A stretch of 64,000 bases of DNA. Origin: Corella eumyota (lineage: Eukaryota > Chordata > Ascidiacea > Phlebobranchia > Corellidae). Shown piece by piece: positions 12,901-24,000 of this stretch. Numbering within the stretch: position 1 is the stretch's first letter; every line of letters begins with the position of its first letter. The stretch lies in the NCBI GenBank assembly GCA_963082875.1, contig OY720099.1, positions 5,456,001 to 5,520,000 of the forward strand, written 5' to 3'. The translations under genes were made by a program, and so were the position numbers. Below the pieces are notes generated by a model, which ran no database searches, was not told the origin of the DNA, and saw nothing but the letters and a program-made list of their open reading frames with translations.

Positions 12901-14485
12901 TCAAACTACTTCTTTTCCATCTCTCTCGCTTAAATCGATCAACGTATTTCTTCGTTTTTTCTCCTCGTGCTTGCACTCCTTATGCCTGGAATGCTGCCAC
13001 GATATTATTCCTTGTACGTAGCTCAATATGCCGGCAACGAGTAAGATATAAAAGCTAAATCCCAAATGCAATAGCTGAAAATTTTCGGCAGCAGTAAAGT
13101 AAAATAGAACAAGCACAACAAAGGTACTCATGCCTAAAAAATTGGTTTTAACGTTAATTAGATGTTATTTAAATTTAAAAATTAAAGATCACCGGCAGCG
13201 TGGTGTAGTGGTCAGAACACTTGGCTTTACTACATAAGGTCCTTGGTTCAATCTTCACTACTCCGATGCTGTAGCGCCCTAAGTAAGGCGATATAAAGGG
13301 TAAAAACTCCTGCTAAGCCAATGCTTAATCAGCAGCTTAATTAGTTGGAAAATAATTTATAATACCCCAAACTGTTAAAGGCAACTCAAAACTGGGTCAG
13401 GGTAACTGATGTAACTTTACGTTTAAGTCGTGAAGTCGACCTTTCCACATCAAAAATAAATGAATATATTTAAAAAATTTAAATTATTTTAAAATAGTAG
13501 ATTTTACTATGTAAATTAAGATAAAATAAAAAAGTTTGATTTTACTAGCCCGTGGAAAAGTTTTTGTTAGCGTGTGTTTTTTCAGATTCTCCTTTATTCT
13601 TTATTTTAATCGTCTTATACTTTTTGTTGTATCTTTTGAAGCAAAGATGGTGTCGCCAATTTGGGTAGATAATAGGAATACTGTTTACAATGCTTCCAAA
13701 TGAATGTATTATAGATAAAATTAGAAAACCGAGCATAGGTTTAAAACCTGTATCATATAATACCATCATTTTTTATAACAAAGTACGTTTTAATTTTCAT
13801 TAAAAAAAATATCGGTAAGCTGCAAAATTACATACCTTCTCTGTTTTCATTTTGTACAACTCCATTTACAACAGTTTGAAATATTCCAATCTCAGCATGA
13901 ATGTGTGTTCCCAAGCTCATGTTGAATTTCAGTGTGTTTATTGAGTTAGCGAATTTTTCCACTGTTTCACTGTGAATTTTTTAAACTTTTATTCTATCCC
14001 GTTTTATTTAATACAATTAAACCGGCAGCGTGGTGTGGTGGTCAGAACACTTCTTTCACTACATAAGATCCTTGGTTCGATCCCCGGTGATCTCATGCTG
14101 TAGCGCCCTGGAGTAAAGCGCTGTAAACGGTATGAACTTCTGCTTAGCCAGCATCTAGTTAGCAGCTCAATACTCAGGCAGTTATATTTTATAATATCCC
14201 AAACTGCCACAGGCAACTCGAAACTGGGTCGGGGTAACTTTTGTTACTCTATGTTTAGGTCGCTCATTGGACCTTTCAACATCGAGGATAAAAATATATA
14301 CAAAAAAACACTTGTTTTTAGTTTTGTAAATGATGCCATTAGTTTAAATGAACTTACACTGTAAATTCTCCGACTATAAAGTGCGGTGTACCAAGAGCAG
14401 CACAACTTAATACAAATTGAGCCATGCCTCCAAAAAAGTACAAGCAGGCAAAGTAATTTATATCCGCACTTTTGTGCCAAGTCAT
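12901..14485 (-). CDS. Four-transmembrane clarin/claudin-like protein, copy C
   Basis: Exons 14485-14358, 13969-13836, 13747-13550 and 13133-12901 give 230 residues. Exons 1-3 have the same lengths as in the neighbouring copy D (128, 134, 198 nt). TM1 ends in SCAALGTPHF, a luminal loop follows with NMS as a possible glycosylation site, TM2 is around GFLILSIIHSFGSIV, then comes a basic cytoplasmic loop, TM3 around VVLVLFYFTA and TM4 around LGFSFYILLVAGI. The ALGTP after TM1 and the four-helix layout recall clarins and other PMP22/claudin relatives, but I cannot name a subfamily. Intron 3 must use a GC donor (13549-13548); the nearest GT gives a stop. Introns 1 and 3 each carry a SINE. If the GC donor is not used, the gene is damaged. 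Confidence 0.65.
13192..13466 (+). mobile_element. tRNA-derived SINE (S1)
   Basis: Begins CCGGCAGCGTGGTGTAGTGG, containing a pol III A-box-like TGGTGTAGTGG, followed about 45 bp later by the B-box-like GGTTCAATCT, and ends in an A-rich tail after CCACATCAAAAATAAAT. It lies in intron 3 of four-TM gene C, antisense to the gene. Confidence 0.85.
14021..14298 (+). mobile_element. tRNA-derived SINE (S2), best-preserved promoter boxes
   Basis: Same family as the copy at 13192-13466, less than 1 kb away, in intron 1 of the same gene. The B box GGTTCGATCC is a perfect match to the tRNA consensus, and the 3' end reads CAACATCGAGGATAAAAATA. A 70-codon minus-strand ORF here is a by-product of the SINE. 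Confidence 0.88.
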
Positions 14486-14548
14486 TTTTTATCAAGTTTG
14501 TTTTAGATCTGCGACGCAACTGTTAGCTGTATTTAACTATAAATTTTG

Positions 14549-14694
14549 GAAGCTCTTTTAGCGTCGTTATCCAAGTTTATAAATGCGAAAAAGGCGGAAT
14601 TTTTATAACCTTACCCTGATCTTTCCTGTGAATTCCTTCTCGCATTTACTTTAGTACTACTCATTTAATCCGGCGGACGACGCTAATAGAGCTC
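14549..14694. mobile_element. MITE with ~23-bp terminal inverted repeats (copy 1)
   Basis: Ends GAAGCTCTTTTAGCGTCG and, on the other strand, GAGCTCTATTAGCGTCGTCC are inverted repeats. The element is flanked by a perfect 9-bp duplication TAAATTTTG (14540-14548 and 14695-14703). It has no coding capacity. Length and 8-9 bp duplication suggest a non-autonomous element of the Mutator-like or hAT type; no transposase is seen in the window. Confidence 0.85.
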
Positions 14695-14703
14695 TAAATT
14701 TTG

Positions 14704-15469
14704 TTAACATATTTTTGGCAAACTGAAAACTGGTTTAAAACAATCTCAAACAATTAACTTTAAATCAGTGTCAGTTTACGGTCCTGGAACGACTCTTTAC
14801 TTAAATAGGTACAGTACTTTTTAGGGTTACATTTACAGTACTTAAATTATATAACTTATGCACTAAACCCTAACTTTTTAATCACTCTATACATATAATG
14901 ATTGGTAGTTAAAAAGCAAGTATTTATTTCTATTTTCTACATTAAATGGTAAGGCTGTAAAATACCAAATGTGCTGTAGGTTACTTACTAAATAACTAGC
15001 AACTATAAGCATTTCGTTTATATGCCGTTATTTTGTAGTTAAGCGATTGGTTTAATCCACTAAATAAAAATTGTAATGTCATGCTTTGATTAATTATCTA
15101 CAATATCATAAATTCGGCTAAATGTTTACCTGACTCACAGTGACGCAGTCTATTTTGTTTTAGTATTTTACAAACTATCAGGCTGGGAAGTGCTAACGCA
15201 GTTTATTTTTAGATTGATTGTTACACGCACAATGCTGTGCTAGTTGTAAATTAAAACACGTTTATTGTGCAATGTGTCAAATGTAATGTTGAAATTTAAA
15301 GATTAATCACCAACGGAAATAAAGTTGTATGTTTTATAGGCTATATATTTTCTACCTTGTTAGACTATATTTTAAACCAGGTATTTCGTAATGCAATTAC
15401 TTTATTAAATTACTATAACAAAACTAACTAACAACTTTTTAATAATTTTTAACAACAAATTTGAATATT
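14704..15469. other. Intergenic between the two four-TM genes
   Basis: Upstream region of copy C and 3' side of copy D. Apart from the MITE just to the left, nothing is recognised. Confidence 0.5.
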
Positions 15470-16486
15470 TTAACTTTGAACTTCTTCTACTTTCATCGTG
15501 GATTTGTTTTTTTGTTTGTCATACAAGCTTTTATAGTGCTTTGAATGCTCCCACGATATAACGCCTTGAACAAAACTCCATATGCCGACTACCAGCAATA
15601 TGTAAAAGCTAAACCCAAGGTCCACAAGGCGAAAATTTTCTTGAGCGGTGAAGTAAAACAGGGCAAGTACAACAAATGTATTCAAACCTAAGAAGTAAAG
15701 AAACATTTTAAATGTTTAAAAAGTTGGTATAGGATGTTAAATTAACTTACAAGAGGCAAAGTTTTTTTGGGCGTGTGACTTTTCAGATTTTCCTTTATTC
15801 TTAAGAGTGACTTTGCTAAAGTTTTTGTTGTATTTTTTACAGCAAAACAGTTGTCGCCAATTTGGGTAAATAAGAGGAATGCTGGTTACAATGCTTTGAA
15901 ATGCATGCACTATTGACACAATTAGAAACCCAAGCATGGGTTTAAATCCTGAATTAAAAACAAGTACTGATAAGTTGACTGCTGGCTTACTGTTAAATAT
16001 AGGGTTTCAGATGAAAAAAAACTTAATGTTTTAAATTTTTTTAAATAATAGCTACTAGATTTTAAAGTTTTACCTTCTCTGTTTTCGTTAAACACTACTC
16101 CATTTATAACAGTCTGAAATATTCCAATTTCAGCATGAACAAGAGTTCCAAGGCTCTCATTAAATGTCAATGTGTTTATTGAATTAGCAAACCCCTCCAC
16201 AGTTTCACTGTTAATACATGTTAAACAAAAAAGTAGTTATATATTTAGTTATAAATATAGTTTATTTTGTTAAATATAAATGTTTATTTTTGTTAATACC
16301 AAATCAAACAGTTTTTCATTATAAAGTGCGCACTTAATAAGCGGTATTTTTGACTTACAGTGTAAATTCTCCAACAAAAAAATGAGGTGTTCCAAGAGCA
16401 GCACAACTGAAAACGAATTGTATCGAACCCCCGACCAAATACAAAAACCCAAAGTAATTAACGGCAGAATTTCTTGAGCAAGCCAT
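15470..16486 (-). CDS. Four-transmembrane clarin/claudin-like protein, copy D
   Basis: Exons 16486-16359, 16207-16074, 15948-15751 and 15687-15470, all GT-AG, give 225 residues. The start MACSRNSAVNYFGF lies in a different frame from the longer ORF over exon 1; homology to copy C and phase fix it. Shared blocks with copy C: SCAALGTPHF, VGEFT, LVHAEIGIFQTV (IHAEIGIFQTV in C), NENREG, FKPMLGFLI, IYPNWR and LGFSFYILLV. Four hydrophobic helices, one NES glycosylation site in the first loop and a Lys-rich loop between TM2 and TM3 suggest a small plasma- or endomembrane tetra-spanner. The clarin link rests on the ALGTP motif and layout only. Compact introns without SINEs suggest that copy C gained its insertions after the duplication. 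Confidence 0.68.
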
Positions 16487-17134
16487 GATTTTTTAATGGC
16501 TGTATTTTCTTTTTTATTTAGGCTACGTACAATTCTAAAAAAGCTGTAGTCAAACACAAGTTTTATTAAAACACTAATCAGTTTACAAGTTTACGGTAAT
16601 TAAAAACGGGAAGTATTAAATTATAGTTAGTTTATTAATCGTAAACAAAAAAGTATGTTTTGTATTCGTTAACAAGTGGCCTAGCATAATTTGTCATGTA
16701 ACCTAGCGTAACTCTAAATTATTTAAAAAAGTGGCTTGTTTACAAATACTAATTAACACTAACAAATTTTTAGGAGTATTTTAGCTTTTTGAAGTACAAT
16801 ATCTTTTTCAAGGCCCCTTTCCCATTATATGTCTTTTTATGATTATGGTAGTTAAAAGTAAATTTTTTTTTTTTAATTAAAATTGATAAAAAGCTAAGTT
16901 TAAATAATGATTCAGTTTGTTTATTATATCTGAACATCTTTTTCATGACAAAATAATAAAAATGTTGTTAAAAGTTAAATGCTTAAATCTTTGTTTAGAT
17001 ATATAATAATTATAAAGCTTAAGGTAATGTATAAAAATATTTATATTAAAGAATGGTATAAGTACGTAAAAATTTTGAAAACCTTAAACTATTTAGGATT
17101 TTAATGTTTTATACATCCTGATTTTTTTTTTTGT
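16487..17134. other. Intergenic, head-to-head promoter side of four-TM copy D
   Basis: AT-rich DNA upstream of copy D; no gene or distinct repeat recognised. Confidence 0.5.
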
Positions 17135-17235
17135 ATATATGTTTATCCTCGACATGGGAAAGTCGAATGCGCGACTTAAAGATAGAGTAACATCAGTTAC
17201 TCCGACCTAGTCCCGAGTTAACTTTGACAATTTAG
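17135..17235 (-). mobile_element. tRNA-derived SINE, 3' fragment (S3)
   Basis: Matches only the 3' half of the SINE family on the minus strand: the CATGGGAAAGTCGAATGCGC stretch corresponds to the conserved tail region in the other copies. The tRNA-like head is absent, as in typical 5'-truncated retrocopies. Confidence 0.75.
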
Positions 17236-17780
17236 AAATCTAAGATTTTGAAACTTATTGTTATTGCCACTATAATGTAATTTTTCTCTTTTTTTAGAAA
17301 CATAAATTAACATCATTTGGTATAAATTGTCCCGCTTTTATTTAGTAAATAACTGCTTCTGCAATTGTTACCTATTTGACAGCCTGCAATTAATTTAATG
17401 CTGTTTAGGCATATCTTTATTTATTTACAAAGATTTATACTAAAAATGATCAAAAAGAGGATAACTTTTTTCTTTTTTTTTAACTTAATTAATTATGCGT
17501 GATATAGTGGAAATCCCCTAATGTATTACAAGTAAATCAATAATAAATTTTAACCTCGTTTTTTCTGCAATTTTGCTTGCAGTTCCTTTACTGTTTGAAC
17601 AAAAGTTTAATAATCGATTGCTCAAATAATGTAATTTATGTGTAAACTTGCTGGGAATTCTAAATTGTGTATATAATAGCAATAGCGATAAAATACTCTT
17701 CTAGAAACAGTTTTAGCGTAAAAGTAAAAAGTCTAATAATAACATAAAAAATTAAGTGTATTTTAGTTAGGGTATTTTTC

Positions 17781-18005
17781 GGTGCTTTATTAGCGTCGTC
17801 CGCCAGGTTTAAAGATGTTGTCTGGTAGAACTAAAATGAAGGCGGAAAAAGACTTTTTTATGCCTTTTCCTAATCTTCCATTGGACTAAAAAAAAAGCGT
17901 GGACTATAAAAATTAACTATAAAGCGCAAGTGAAGATTAGGCTAAGGTATAAAAATTTTATCTTCTTCGCATTTTTAAAACGGGCGGACGACGCTATAAG
18001 AGCTC
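17781..18005. mobile_element. MITE, same family (copy 2)
   Basis: Left end reads TTTATTAGCGTCGTCCGCC and the right end GGCGGACGACGCTATAAGAG, inverted copies of the MITE ends at 14549-14694. Flanks GTATTTTTC and CTTTTTTTC could be a decayed 9-bp target duplication. Internal sequence also holds imperfect inverted segments around CCTAATCTTCC and GAAGATTAGG. It ends about 50 bp before the start of the FASTKD-like gene. Confidence 0.82.
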
Positions 18006-18039
18006 CTTTTTTTCAATTTAAATGATACTGATAAATTAT

Positions 18040-18059
18040 TTTCTTTATATTTTAGCATT
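18040..18059 (+). promoter_or_regulatory. 3' splice site just upstream of FASTKD-like ATG
   Basis: TTCTTTATATTTTAG ends at 18055, four bases before the start codon, with no open frame behind it. It is either the end of a 5' UTR intron or an unpaired trans-splice acceptor. Ciona adds a 16-nt spliced leader to many mRNAs, so the second option is realistic; sequence alone does not decide. Confidence 0.5.
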
Positions 18060-21000
18060 ATGCTTAGTCTTTTAAAATCGCCCAATTATGTTTTCTCCCA
18101 AGCTACTAAGAATTGGAGACATATGTTTTCTGGTGTAAGTTTTTATATTAATATTTTTTGGAATTGTTTATAAGCAAAAAAAAGTAACATTTTTCTTTTA
18201 AATAGTATAAATACAAGCAAAATTGGACACAAAACAGTTAATGTGCTAATCCTTAATTGCAAAAGTTAATATTTGCCTTAAAATTTAACTTTTAAGTTAA
18301 CATTAAAAATTATTATCTGACTTATTAACTATCATTGCTTAAGTTATTGTATCGTATAATAAATTATTGTTTTAGGAATTTTTTTATTTAACTGTGCCCA
18401 TCTATGTATATAGGCTATTATTTTCAAAATTTACATGGAATCAGTAGGAATTAATTAACTGGTTTAAAATAAAGGGTATTATTATGAGGTCATTGTGAGA
18501 TACTAAAAATCTTCTTTATTTTAAGGTGTTCTGCTGTACTAGACCTGATCCATTATTGAGTCCAAAAAGAAATTTAAGTTATGAAACATTTTCCCAAAAT
18601 AAAGATACTGATGGTAAAAAATTACTGATCAATTTATTCTTCCTTACTTTATTTTTATAATTTATTTTACAACTAAAAGTATTGCTATACTCTTTAAGTT
18701 ACACACTTTTGCCTTCTAATTAACTTAAAATTTGAAATTGCTAAACCTTTGAACAATTATTTTTTTAATTGGCCTATAGAAAAATTTTAACTCGGAATTT
18801 ATAATCATATAATTCTGGGTTTGATTAATTTTTTTTAATTAGAACAAGAAGGTTTAGTTTGTGACGAAGAAAGACGAGAAGGCTCGATCACCCGACCTTC
18901 ATCTCTGCATGTTGTTGAAAGTATCGTCCAACAACAACCCGATGTTAAAAGAGGTTTTGAATGATTTCAGATCTGTTTTAAAATAATAAAAACCTTAAAA
19001 TGTTAATAGACCCATTGTAACCATCCAAATAAGATAAAATTTTAAGTTTTTTAGTGAAAAATGTGGGTTATATATAAACTATAACCTAGTTGAAATTTTT
19101 TTAGGTACAATGTATTGACAATAGAGTTTTTTACTTACGTAATTGTGATCAAGCCTAATTTATTATAAAAACCAATTTTTTAGAAGTATTTTAAGAAAAA
19201 AAATTTTTACAGTTTGCCAAAAAGACACCAGTGTTTCCCCAACAAAATCTTCAAAACCCACAACCCCTCATTGTACCCCAAAGTTACTTTCCCCCACTCT
19301 TTTATCCCCTATTTCAACTCCAAAAACATTTCTAAACCCTGAAATCACCCCACCTAACCCACAAGTGTCGCCCTTGGCTCCCCAAAAATCCCCTCTTCAC
19401 ACTTCTGCAGTTTCTGCTGCAATAGAAAACGAATTCACAAAGTTCTCGATTGGAAGAACAAACCAAAAAAATGAGGTTAAAAAGGAGGATAAAGTTTTGT
19501 CTCCCCAGTTTGACGACTGTTCCACGAGTGGTATATCAAGTGGAATGTCCCAACCTTCGTCAATGGAATTCGAAAATGAGGGGAATCAATTTTTGGGTTT
19601 GTTATTTTTCTTCAAAGTTTTAAATATTTTATTTGAAAAAATTATTTTTATACATTACCACATTTCCTTTTTGTTTATTTTCTCATAATGTATTTACAAA
19701 TATATGTTTTATTATAGGCTATTATCAAAATCTAATTTAAATTGGCAAAATTAAGAAAATGAAAAAAAATTGTAGAATTGAATCTTTTTAACATTTCGTT
19801 GGATTTGAAATTAAAAAAACTGTATATAAATTTCGTTGTAGATTTCACCTTGAAATTGGAAAACCAAACGGAGCTAAACTCGGCGATTAATCGTTGCAAC
19901 ACCTCTCCCGAGATTTTACTTTGTTTGAAAAACTTCACAGGAGAGATGGACACCCTTCTTGCAATCTCTTCGATTCATAATATTTATTTGAGAGCACTTA
20001 ACGAACACCAAAGAAATTCTCCTGAATACAATAAGGTAAAACTTACTGTTTATTACATTCGTTTTTTATTTCCTTTGTTTATCCTTTATGTGGAAAGATC
20101 AATTTTATGACTTAAACATAAGTTCACATTCGCAATTGTGATAGGCAAAAACTATGCTATTTTTTTGCCTTCAAAAAGTTGATGAATTATAGATAAGGCT
20201 AAATATTATTTTTGAAAATTATTTGTACTTAATATGTAAGCATTAGTTAAAATTGTTTTAATGGGTCTATTAAATTAGCAACTTTTTGTCATTTAAATGT
20301 AGTAAATTCTTGTGATTTTTAGTTGTGCGGTCGCATTTTAACGAACCCACATTTTCGGAACTTGATCGTTCTTATTCAACAAAACATGAAAACTTTAAAT
20401 AACTTTGCTTTGCTGACCACCGCATCTGATCTCCTCTACTTGAGATTAACTTTAAAAAATTCCACAATTCCATCCTTGTTGTCACATGTTAACTATGAAA
20501 CATTAGACCTGGACGGTAAGCAGAGAGCATTAAATCAATTTTTTTATATTTATTCACCTTTGATGTGGGAAGGTCGACTTCACGACCTAAACATAGAGTA
20601 ACTTCAGTTACCCTGACCCAGTCTCGAGTTGCCTGTGGCAGTTTGAAATATCATAGATTATATTTGGCCGACAGTTAAGCTTCTGATTAAGTATTGGCTT
20701 AGCAGGAGTTTATACCATTTAAAACACCTTACTTAAAAGCGCTACAGCATGAGAGTAGTGGGGATCAAACCTAGGACCTTATGTAGTAAAGCCAAGTGTT
20801 CCAACCAATACACCACTCTACCGTTTCAATTAAATATTTAATACTTTTGAAATTTACAATGCGAAATGGATTCCAATTGGGTTAGAGTTTAATTAATTCA
20901 ATCCAGTATATTTTTTAGGTTCCATTAAATATTTTCTTACAAAAAAACTATTTTAGTTAACAAAATAACTATACATTTAATACAAATGTATAACCAATAT

Positions 21001-24000
21001 TGTGATCTAAAGCTTGTTACAACTAAAACTTGTTATTAAGACTTTAACAATCAGTAAATTTTTTGATGATGACAATTTTTAATATTATCAAAAACCAATT
21101 TTACATATAGTTGTATGTAAAGTTTATGCTAGATTATATTAACTATTTAGCTTTTTTTGTTGTCTTTCAATATAGTTTTAGGTTTAAGATTAAGGTTGAT
21201 TTCTTTAATTTAACTTTTCTTTTAGGTGATTTTTTTAAGTGTATTGAATTATTTATTAGATTCTTGTGAGTCATTTTAAAAACTTGACTGTTTTATCTTA
21301 TATAACACAATTGTGTATTGCATGTAATATATATATTCATTCTATTCAATATAAAAATTTTAAGTATATATTTCTAACTTATCACACAGGTTATATTGGT
21401 TGTGAGTTGCTATCATATTAGAACAAATAAAACGTAGTTCGTCTATTAATAATAAATGCAATGGGGTGTCTTACTTAATGCAATAATATTTTTCTTTTTC
21501 AGAGTTGCGCCTTCTAGCAATGTGCCTTCACACGCCTAATATTCCTTTACTAAACTCTGAATATTTATTCAATGTATCTGCTGCCAGGGCAATGAAGTAT
21601 CTTAATGATATGACAGATCTTTACACCATTTTGTTAATTATGAAATCTTTTGGAAGGTTACATATTCTCTTTAAATTTTTTAGTTTGTAATGATATAATT
21701 TTATATGTATCTGTTTGTTTATTTATTTTAAACTTAAATTTACTTAAATCATTTATTTTTCAATCAAAGTTTCAACATTATTTGTATTGATTTTTTAGAC
21801 AGGTAATTGCTTTTGTTTTTTTCTAAATTCAAGCAACTTTAACAAAAATTTAGTAATCAAAAATAATTTAAAAATGATGTCAGTTCACAAAAAAATTTTG
21901 TTTTTTTATTTAATTGTTTTTTTTTAAACAGATATTTTACCGTATCAGCAAAACGCAGATGTGAATCATGTGTGCAGAGATATTCGCACGAACTAACATC
22001 AGTTTATCCTGACGGGCGCTCAATGGCTGCTCACATGTTTGATGCTTTCTACAGAATGGAATATTCTCCTTCTTTGAAGTTGTTGCAAATGGCAAGTGAA
22101 GCAATCACAAGCAAAAAAGTTCCAATACAACCACAGGTATATTATTTAACCTGATTATGGGTTTGATTTTTTTTTAATAATTGATTTATTTCCAATGATT
22201 TAAAGACCAACTTTGTGATTTTAATAAAGGTTAGTATTGTGTTGAGTTTGTGTTAAGAGGCCCTGGACCCCACAACTTCCATAGATTCTCATTTAAACCA
22301 CTATCACATTAAACCACTATGCTATTTGCCCAGTGTAAAAATTTTAAAAAATAAAAAGAAGTGTTAAAGAAGTGTTATTGATATAAAAAATATGTTGTCA
22401 AAAAACTGTTAGACAGCTCAAGGGTTAAATTTTTGATCTTATTGCTTTAACATAATAATTATAATTATATCTTATTGAAGTATAAGTTATTAGATTATAA
22501 ATAAAATTATTTAATTTTTTTGTTTATTTGAATTTGACCTAATTTTTTTACAATTTTAACATAAGGACAGTAATTAACTTTGGGTCCAGTACAATATATT
22601 GATTGTATTACAAAGGACTTCTCATCAATTAATATTGATTACATTATGTAGTTACTTAAATAATTAACATCAGTTTTTTTATAACAAAATCACTTTTAGG
22701 ATATTCAGTTCTAAGTTAATTTCAAAAAATACATATTTGCTGTAATAACCATAATAAATAATATCAAAGTATAATTTTATTGTTTGAAAATTGTTTTTAA
22801 AAATTATTTCTGAAATAATTGAAGTATTGTTACTTAAATTTCATTTCTGTAAAGCAACAAATTTAAATAAAAAATACCAGTTTAAATCCTAAAAAAAATG
22901 TATAGCTTAACTTGAAAAATACGATATCGATCTTCCTAAAGTTATTTTCAAGCACTTTAGGTTTTGCCTGCCAGCTGCAGAATAAATAATGAAACTTTCA
23001 TTAATTATTTAGTATTTGTTTCAGACTAATTTCTTTTGGCTAGGCTGTGCATATTTAAACAGTATTATATGCAACGGTAGTTTACTCCCTTTTTGTAAAA
23101 ATTTAATACATGTAAACTAAAAAACATAATGAATATATTTTGTAGAAAAATTGTTTTTGTTAGTTTGTTTTTGATATTTTACAGTTTTTGGTATAAAGCC
23201 ATGCCTAAATTAAAACCAAGAACTTTTTTAAAATTTTTTTATAGATAAATAAAAAATATATGTTTTGAAAATAATCTGTTTATATAATACTTTGATTTAT
23301 TAAAAAAAAACTACAAAAAACTTTATAAAATCTTTTTTTTTAAACCCAGAAGTATGTTAAAAAAGGTGTCATAAAATTCTAATAATTGTTTTTAACTGGC
23401 TAAATTTAAATAAAGTTAAATTAATTCTGAATTTATATTTTTTTTGCAAGGATATTTCTGCTGCTCTGCGATATTTTGTTAAATTTGGTTACAACATTCA
23501 AGGTCGTAAGATGTTAATGACATTTTGTGAAGACATCAAATCAAGATTGCCACATTATCATGTGAACAACTTTATCACTCAGGTTAATATTTTGTAATTG
23601 TTTTTTTCATTTATTTATTTTCAATGTAGAAGTAACGATTCCAAAGGTTAAACATAGATTAACATTTGTTTTCCTGACCCAAAAGTTGGCTTTGGCAGTT
23701 TTAGACGGTATTAACCATATTATATAACTTTTTTTCCAATCTGCTAATGTTTTTGTGGCTACGCAGTAGTATGTTACGGTCGCATCTTACTTATAGATGC
23801 CATGACATGGAAGCAGTGGTGATCAAACCAAGGACCTCGTGTACTAAGCCAAAGGTTTTAAGCACCATGCCATGTTACTCAATTTAGCAAATTTTAATTA
23901 AAACATTTTTTTATACTTCAGATAAAATGGCTTACTGTGTTTTATCATTATGATCGTGAGTTGATGCAAATGTTTGTGAACAGCGTGATCACTCACATGA

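Noticed and set aside
14004-14216. 70-codon minus-strand ORF
   Set aside because: Lies entirely in SINE copy S2; similar ORF fragments arise from other copies of the same SINE.
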